DNA of 64,000 bases from Melampsora larici-populina 98AG31. Its lineage: Eukaryota; Basidiomycota; Pucciniomycetes; Pucciniales; Melampsoraceae. The DNA lies in assembly GCF_000204055.1 (NCBI RefSeq), contig NW_006768797.1, forward strand, positions 567,380-631,379. The letters run 5' to 3'. The notes under the pieces are model-generated. The model worked only from the letters and a program-made list of their open reading frames with translations, made no database searches and had not been told where the DNA came from. The position numbers and the translations under genes are program-made. Every line of letters begins with the position of its first letter. The first letter of the stretch is position 1. Of the stretch, positions 57,065-64,000 are shown in pieces.

Positions 57065-58950
57065 ATGCCTACACTCTTCCGAAAGAAACCTCCGGGACCA
57101 TCTTCACCTCCTCGACCCAATCTTACCCCACTTTATCATGCCCCTCCAACTACTATCACTGCGCCCTCTGATTCTTCAGCTCCTTCCACTACCACTACCA
57201 CCACCTCGAAACAGCCTACCGGTCTTCCAAGTCCTCCTCGATCACCGGATCGTGACTTTCGTGCTCAAATTCCTACTCCTGCTGATTCCGTACCTATCAA
57301 CTCTCATGCTACTCTTCAAACTCTTCCAGCTTCATCTCAAGGTCAGTCTACAATTCACTATCTAGTCACACTCGTCTTTGAATGTAATATATTACTGCTT
57401 GGTCTTATACAACCGTACATTGAAACTCTTGAGGTCGGGCCGCGCAGCCTAACGGGCTTGGCTCTCGGCTATACCCTGTGACCCTTATGCGTTCATCTTC
57501 ATCAAGCCATATGCCTCGTTGTTTCTCTCTTCGCCCCTCTTACATATATCTACCTGTGTAGCTCTTATTCATACATCTTTTCATCAATGTCGTTTCTACA
57601 AACTAGCCAACAATTACGAGCGACAAACACTGACAAGCTATCCTTCACCTCTATAGCCACAGCCACTGTAGCCGCTACACGTAAGACAAGTTCGCGCTAC
57701 GCGCTTGCCGACTTTGACCTCATCCGAACGCTCGGTACTGGGTCCTTTGGTCGAGTTCATTTATCGAAGAGTCGGCATAATGGACGTGGTTATGCCATCA
57801 AGGTACGACAACTATATCTTGGCAATCTTGTCCAATGTTCAACCCAATCTAACCCGCATTGGTATCCCTCAGGTCCTCAATAAACAAAAAGTCGTTTCAC
57901 TCAAACAAGTTGAGCATACCAACTCTGAGAGGGAAATGCTCGGTCGGGTTCGGCATCCGTTCTTAGTCAACCTTTGGGGTACCTTTTCCGATTCGTTCAA
58001 CCTGTACATGGTCATGGTAGGCAACTCTATTTATGGCTCACCTATACCGGAAGCTTCTTTGGTCGCCGAATTTTTGATATCTTGACTTGTTATATTTTAT
58101 AGGACTTTGTTTCCGGAGGAGAGCTGTTTAATTTACTACGGAAATCACAGGTATATATACATTGATTACCATCGTCAATCGTACCGTTCGACTGATTGCT
58201 ACTTTCTCGTTCATAGCGCTTTCCAGACCCAGTAGCCAAATTTTTCGGTGCTGAAGTCGCATTGGCATTGGATTATCTGCATTGCATGGACATTGTGTAT
58301 CGTGACTTGAAGCCGGAAAATATCCTTTTGGCTGCCGATGGCCACATTAAAATCACCGATTTTGGGTTCGCCAAACTTGTTCCTGATATCACATGGACTC
58401 TTTGTGGTACACCCGATTATCTAGCACCCGAGATTGTTCAGTCTAAAGGGTATAACAAGTCTGTGGATTGGTATGCCCTAGGTGTCTTGATCTTCGAAAT
58501 GTTGGCTGGGTACCCCCCTTTCTATTGTGAAGGTATGTACTTTTGTCTTCTGCTCATATCATTACCATTCATATTTCTAACTTTTGCGTTTGGTCCTGAT
58601 GAGTAGAAGAGAGCCCTATGAGATTATACGAAAAGATTATTGCTGGAAAAGTTCGATATCCATCTTATTTCAGTCCACAAGCCAAGGATCTACTCAAATC
58701 ACTACTTACATCTGATCTATCGAAACGATTTGGAAATTTGGCAAACGGATCACGTGATATCTTTCATCATATCTGGTTTGGAGAAGTAGATTGGGAACGC
58801 CTTTATCGGAAAGAGATTCCAGCACCTTATGTTCCTCGAGTGGCCAATGAGTGGGATAGTTCGAATTTTGATCATTATGATGAAGCTAGTTTAGAAGAAT
58901 ATGGTAAAACTGGACCTGATCCTTTTGGTGCACTTTTCCCGGGTTTTTGA
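57065..58950 (+). CDS. cAMP-dependent protein kinase catalytic subunit (PKA)
   Basis: Six exons fit in phase: 57065-57341, 57657-57802, 57873-58016, 58103-58150, 58217-58532 and 58607-58950, giving 424 aa. A Pro/Ser/Thr-rich N-terminal extension of about 100 residues precedes the kinase core: Gly loop LGTGSFGRV, Lys141 in [13 protein letters not shown] (Asp235), DFGFAK (Asp253), activation loop [15 protein letters not shown] and [20 protein letters not shown]. The C-terminal AGC tail ends in LFPGF, the Phe-x-x-Phe terminal motif of PKA. The 48-nt fourth exon encodes [16 protein letters not shown]. The exon 2 start could also be 57663, dropping two residues. PKA is the cAMP effector controlling growth, morphogenesis and infection structures in fungi. 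Confidence 0.92.
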
Positions 58951-61257
58951 TCTTGATCAGAAGACCTCCTTGAATCTGTTCAGAGCATCATACCTCACCA
59001 TGAATCCTCTTTTCTGTCTTTTCTATCTTGTTTAGATCACTACTTCTCCATTGCTAGCTTTTTCTTTCTTTTTTCCAAAGCTACTCTTCACGATTTCTCA
59101 TCATATATTCTCTCCTTTTAATCAATTTGTGGTCTACTTGATTTTTTTGGTGAGGGGGGTTCGAAACGTTCACAACACTTTTGTAACAGCTTGGATCATA
59201 CAGGATTTGTTTATTATTACTTTCTTACTTACTAATTTTCCTCAATTAGCATTCTGGAAAGGATTTGTTGTGTGTGCGTGTGTGTGTTAAATTTTCTTCT
59301 ACCCTTATTTCCATTTTGTTTTAATCTTGTTTGACTTTTGTGATGTCATTGTTTAATCTTGTTCATTTGATTGCATTATCTTTTTTATCTGTTTATTCCA
59401 ACATGCTATTCATTTTTCTTTTTTTTTGCACGACATTTTGATGGTTCTTTTCAAAGGTCTATTTGCTCTAGTACTTGCCATTTTCTCTTTGCTTGTATAA
59501 GCTTGCAAGAATTTGGAAACAGTGGACATCAAATTAGTGTGCAGATAGATTTCACTTGATAAAGTGCCTTTGGCCAACGTTCTGCAACATTGAACTTCAA
59601 ACAAGAATCAAATGAAACAGAAAGAACAACACTGCTGAAGAAGGCGCAGAGAGAAAAAGTTGATCACCTGGAGGCGTCCTTACAGAGCTTGTTTCTTCAA
59701 TGCGCAAGATGTTATGCAAAACATGTTGAAACTCAAAGGATACTTGAACAACCAAATAAGCAATCTTTTTTCAACACGCTTCATCATTTGATATCTGTGT
59801 ATATAGATGTAAATTCTTAGTAGAGACTTGGAAAATCAGAATTTTAGTTTGATGAATCAGAATTGATTGATGTTTGAGAATTTGAAAATGTGCATTTTTA
59901 ATTTAAAGATGTGAATCTTTATAAGTAATATGTTTATAAATGAGTCAGATTTATGATTAAGAAAGATTTGAGAAAATTTGATTGGTTTGACGCATTAGCA
60001 CATGATTTGTTTTTGATTTTTTTTTTGGTAAGAATTCTTGTTTGATTTTATTATTAACTGATCATGTATTGGGTAGTGTCATGATTTTAATCCATGTTTT
60101 GTTTTGATTTTGAGGTGAATATGAAGGTTTGTTATCATCAAAAACATATTGTGTTTATCATCAATCAAGAATTTGAAAAGGGAAAGAGATGAATTCAATC
60201 ACACATGGTTTTGTGTTTATGCTGTTATTAGATCTTATATCCTTCACAGATCCTTTGATTGAAATTATCTTGAGAAAATCATGAGATTACTTGTCACCAT
60301 TGAATTTGTACCAATGAGGAACGTCACCAAGCAAGTATGGGAATAATATTTCCTCTTGTGTGGTATACATTGGGAAATCTGACACATATATCTACTACTA
60401 GTTTCATGACAATAACTTCTTGAAAGCAGACTCGAGATAATTGTGCTCTGGATAGGTGGTCAAAATCAATCTAGATCCCAGCTTACCTTGAAATCTTCAT
60501 TGCAAGAAATTATTTCACAAGTCATCAAGTGTGAAGAAATCTTGGTTGTACCCAAATAACACTCTATCAACAAGGACCTTTGATCAAATATCTAGAGCAT
60601 GTGATCTAAAGGTTTTGAATCTTTTCAAAACCATATTAGTCACCATGACCTTGGCTCTCTAATGATAACATCCATATTTGTGAAACAAATCCTCTCTACA
60701 TATTAAATTTCAAATTCCAACAAAGAAGATATTTTGGAAAGTCTAGCAGGATATCAGTATGAGATACAAGTAATGTCTATCTCTACTTGAATCCAGGGTT
60801 TGATTGATAGAAACTAAGAATTATGTACAAAGGTCGATTAAGTAAAACACCCAAAGAAAATCAAAATCAAAGATCAAACAAAATCATTGGTCATAAGTTT
60901 CACCAGTAAATTTTCAACCAAATTATAAACCGTAATATGAGCCTGATCTCATCATATATGTTGAACTAAATACAATCAGATTTCTTTAAAGTCTTGCTTA
61001 TGGATTTTTCCAATGAAGTACTGCTAAAGATACCTTGAAGGGAAAGAAGTTTGGGGTTCCATTAAGCTGCTGGTTTAGCATCCTTGAAATTGGTCTTTTT
61101 ACCACTGAGGAGACAGAAAAAGATATATTGTTAGAGTTTGAACCTATCAAATGAGATTTCAGATGACCAAGATAAACTTACAACTAAGAAATGGGCGTCA
61201 AGTCACAGAAGCAAAGCCAAAAGATCGTGTGCAGAAAAAAGGATTCAGTCCTATCAA
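58951..61257. other. intergenic
   Basis: T-rich 3' flank of PKA, then AT-rich DNA. A 76-codon plus-strand ORF at 59590-59820 (Glu/Lys/Gln-rich) has no motif. No gene called. Confidence 0.35.
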
Positions 61258-62810
61258 TCATATGAAAGTTTTCAAACAAGATGATAGAAGAGAATTTGAA
61301 CAAACAGCTTCATTCCATTTATCAGCTGCGCTACCATCCCCTTTCACATGTCCAATCTGTGCCTGAAGTGCTTTACATTGTTTGACGGTTCCTTTCGAAT
61401 CGTCATCTTTTCCTTTTCCAGCTTCCCTAACACACTTGAGGATAATTTCGCATATAGCTAGATACGGATTTGTCAACGTTAGTGACATCATGATGATGGT
61501 TGACTTACGAAGTGAAACGATTCGGTATAAGTGTGAAGGTATATTGAATAGCTCAACGTACCTTGGGTTACGATTCCGATATCTATAGAGTTTACATTAC
61601 ATCAGTAAATGATACTTCTCGAGCAAAGAAATGCTCATTGTTTCAAACTACTCACCCAACGCTATTCCTTGTGGAAAGTTGTCTTTGTTAGCCGGTCCAT
61701 AAGTGAATTCCGTTTTGCTCCTGCCCTCTTGACCAGCAGCATAAACGATTGTAGGATTCGAACACTTTGAGAGTTCTGATACATCTATCTTTGCAGTGAC
61801 ATCCTTGGTAGTTGAAGCAGTATTCTCTGTAGTTGATGTAGGAGGTTTGGAGGAAGTTGAAGAGGTCGAGGAGGTCGAGGAAGTTGAGGAATTTGAGGAG
61901 GTTGAGGAGGTTGAGGAAGATGAGTTGGCATTCAGGGAGATAGCGTTTGAAGGTCTAACAGTTCCAGGAGCTCCTGCAAGAATTGTTATCTTCTTGACTG
62001 GATCAAAGAAAGCTGAGGCATTGTTTCCAGGATCTTGTGTGGTGTACAAACCTATCAATTCTGGGTTTTTAGGGGGATCAAGACAGTAGACCGCACTAAG
62101 AGGTTGATGAGGTGGAATCTTATAATCCGGTGGTGTATTCTTTTCGGCCTACAATCATGATGAATATGTGGAATTTTAAACGTGTTTTGTCAGATAAGTT
62201 TAAAATTTGTTATCGATTTTCTTTTCTTCAACTTTCAAAAAAGGATTCTGAGGTAAAGTTTGACTTACAGCACACAAAATCTTAGCAAATGCTATGATTT
62301 CATCTTTCATTCTTTGTTCTTTGATCTCAGGGTTTTGCTATTTTTTTCAAAAATATTTACCCCATAAGTGACTCAAACTTGTATAAAGAAAGTTGTAAAG
62401 AGATGTTATAACTCACTCTTGCTTCGTCGATCAACTTATCGGCTAAATCTTGTGCAGCGCATGGTTTTGCACCGGCCAAGAGGACTCCGGAAACACTTCC
62501 AGCTGTCAAAAACCCATCCCAAGTCAAATGAAGACTAAGACTTATGTGGAAGACTGCTGAAATGTACCAACCTAGTTTGCCACAGACACCGCCAGGACAC
62601 CCCTTAATGTTCACAAGGATATGCTCAATGGTATGTTCCTGTCCCATCTTCCGGCGGACAAGTCTGCAAGAAACATGACAGATTAGCGAACCGAGGTGAA
62701 TAGCAATTCAAACAATTATGTAATTACCCTTGGTCGTCTTGCAGTGGTGTTGACATCGAATTCGGTGTGGTGCTCATCAATGTGATGAATGTCACCAATA
62801 GTCCTTTCAT
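61258..62810 (-). CDS. probable secreted Ser/Thr-rich protein, unknown function
   Basis: Seven exons fit in phase: 62728-62810, 62572-62663, 62417-62502, 62269-62337, 61656-62148, 61562-61582 (a 21-nt microexon) and 61258-61457, giving 347 aa. The N-terminus MKGLLVTFITLMSTTPNSM is a short hydrophobic leader, consistent with a signal peptide; an in-frame Met ten codons upstream is possible. The middle has conserved-looking, Cys-bearing segments (NIKGCPGGVCGKL, LAGAKPCAAQDLADKL, IAFAKILCA, SAVYCLDPP). A Ser/Thr/Asn tract of tandem SSTS units lies at about 61830-61935. The C-terminal part (AICEIILKCVREAGKGKDDD to SCLKTFI) has four cysteines. No family was recognised. The last exon may be spliced further. 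Confidence 0.75.
61850..61925 (-). repeat. in-frame short tandem repeat (SSTS units)
   Basis: Plus-strand GAGGTCGAG/GAGGTTGAG 9-mers repeat without breaking the frame. On the coding strand they give Ser-Ser-Thr/Ser runs, a likely O-glycosylated and length-variable linker. Confidence 0.7.
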
Positions 62811-64000
62811 CTGGCGCGATGAAAATGTGACTGAAAGCATTATTAGGTTTGTTTGTTCGTTTGAATTGGTCCCGTAAGATTTTATGAAAAGCTATTAGAA
62901 GACTGGATCAGAGTGAGGAGTCTGAGGATGTCAGAGGGCGATAGGAAACCCAGTTCAATTCTTCTATATTGCTAATTTCTCTAGGCCAGAGAGGGATCGA
63001 ACAGGTTGTTCAGTTGAAAGGATCCTCGAGTGGTCAGCTTACGAGCTCGTTCTATATTCAAGGGCTATGGGGTGCCATTGTGACCATCACTTAGGACACA
63101 GACGAGCCCCTTGCTTCGCCGAGTGGATCTGTGAGGCCATTGAATTTTCCACCATGATGGCGAATGAGTCTGACCAACGGTAACGAGTCTAGGATCGTGA
63201 TAACATCCGAGAGTTCAATCAGCACATTTTCTCGATGAGCTGGGTACTGACTTGGGACTCGGTGGCCAATCAACCAAGGAACTTGACGTCGCCGATTGAG
63301 ATTGAGCGATCGGTTGCTCGGATCCATAGATCTACGAATACATAAAAATTGACGATCTGATAGAGTTCCAGTTGCAATCCGAATCAAGCTTCACCGATCG
63401 AGGCTTCAAGAAAGTTGGTGTTTGTGATATGCTACACCGATTGTTAAATCCAGGCCGAGGGCCAACGCAGTCTTTCTCTCGAAGAAAATCCGAGCGAGCT
63501 TGCGAGAGTGCGTTTCGAGGGAGGGAATCTGCCAAATTTGGACAACTGTTCAACAAGAGTTGCACATCTCGCTTGGTCTTCCAAAGTAGTCAAGCTGGGG
63601 GGAAATCTGTGATGGAGTATGTAGGGAAATTTCACTGTAAGGTGCAAAAATGTCGCGCACGAGAAAACAAATCCAACATCAGGCTGTATGCAGGCGCAAA
63701 AATTACAAGACACCAAGGATCCATTGAAACTTGATTGATTGCTCACGATGACATCAGAAGCGATATGGCCAAAACCTCAGGTCAATTCTTGCAATTGAGT
63801 TTGTAACCTCTTCTCTTTCGATAGCTTTTGATACTCTGCTATCTCCGTAAGCTCATAAAATCTACGACACATTTGAGTCACATGTGAGGCTGACTCGAGT
63901 GAAGATTAGAAAAACGTAGTGGCATCAAAAGTAAGACTCTTTTAAGGGACTTTGAATTACTCCCAACGTAATGAATCATCATAAAAGTTTGATATGCACA
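62811..64000. other. intergenic or undetermined
   Basis: 5' flank of the Ser/Thr-rich protein gene. Overlapping ORFs on both strands (63091-63387, 63372-63734, 63444-63746) have no recognisable domain. A gene extending past the right edge cannot be excluded. Confidence 0.3.

Noticed and set aside
59590..59820. 76-codon plus-strand ORF, charged and possibly helical
   Set aside because: Too short and without motif or intron context; cannot be supported as a gene.
62885..64000. Several ORFs of about 100 codons near the right edge
   Set aside because: Overlap on opposite strands with no domain; a gene continuing beyond the window cannot be judged from here.
1..64000. A functional cluster linking Ste6-like transporter, PalB and PKA
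   Set aside because: All are signalling-related, but they lie tens of kb apart, are separated by transposons and are usually unlinked in function; proximity alone is not evidence.
1..64000. CRISPR arrays, bacterial operons, rRNA or tRNA genes
   Set aside because: Repeats here are transposon ends or simple direct duplications without spacer regularity; no rRNA or cloverleaf-forming tRNA sequence was recognised by eye.

Overview
The window looks like fungal nuclear DNA, most likely a basidiomycete and plausibly a rust fungus or relative. The genes carry many short GT-AG introns. Gene islands alternate with AT-rich DNA packed with chromodomain Gypsy elements, hAT and Tc1 remnants and small inverted-repeat elements. 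No bacterial-type features, tRNA or rRNA genes were recognised. There is one 100-base assembly gap (54274-54373). Most genes are split by introns, so the exon joins below come from reading splice sites by eye together with family motifs and codon phase.

Layout. 1-1750: 5' part of a Ste6-like ABC transporter, minus strand, cut by the window edge. 4284-5241: mitochondrial complex I subunit NDUFS4, five exons. 5.2-26 kb: transposon-rich block. It holds a young complete Gypsy chromovirus (6909-13597) with identical 169-bp LTRs, a decayed relative (16418-19624), a decayed hAT transposase (about 22080-24260) and several MITEs. 26.6-30.0 kb: tRNA pseudouridine-55 synthase PUS4 and an EthD-like alpha/beta-barrel protein, both minus. 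30.6-40.3 kb: a Tc1-like remnant and a third Gypsy relic whose pol is split by three nested insertions; removing them restores its protein order. 41.9-45.2 kb: two tandem paralogous secreted-protein genes with the same intron phases. 45.9-49.8 kb: a PalB/Rim13 calpain-like protease, minus, at least 16 exons. 51.2-52.7 kb (minus) and 57.1-58.95 kb (plus): two AGC/PKA-type kinases facing away from each other, with nested inverted-repeat elements and the gap between them. 61.3-62.8 kb: a serine/threonine-rich probable secreted protein, seven exons, minus.

The most informative observation concerns the two Gypsy chromoviruses. Each has a gag-pol -1 frameshift signal: the same AAAAAAT heptamer, a 6-nt spacer and then a hairpin. 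Each also has a 10-nt LTR segment complementary to the base run just inside the LTR, the geometry expected of Tf1-type self-priming. In both cases the paired arms differ between the two elements but remain complementary, which is compensatory evidence that the RNA structures were selected.

The host genes do not form one pathway. PalB (pH signalling), PKA (cAMP signalling) and Ste6-type export (pheromone) are all signalling genes, but their proximity here is not evidence of a functional cluster.
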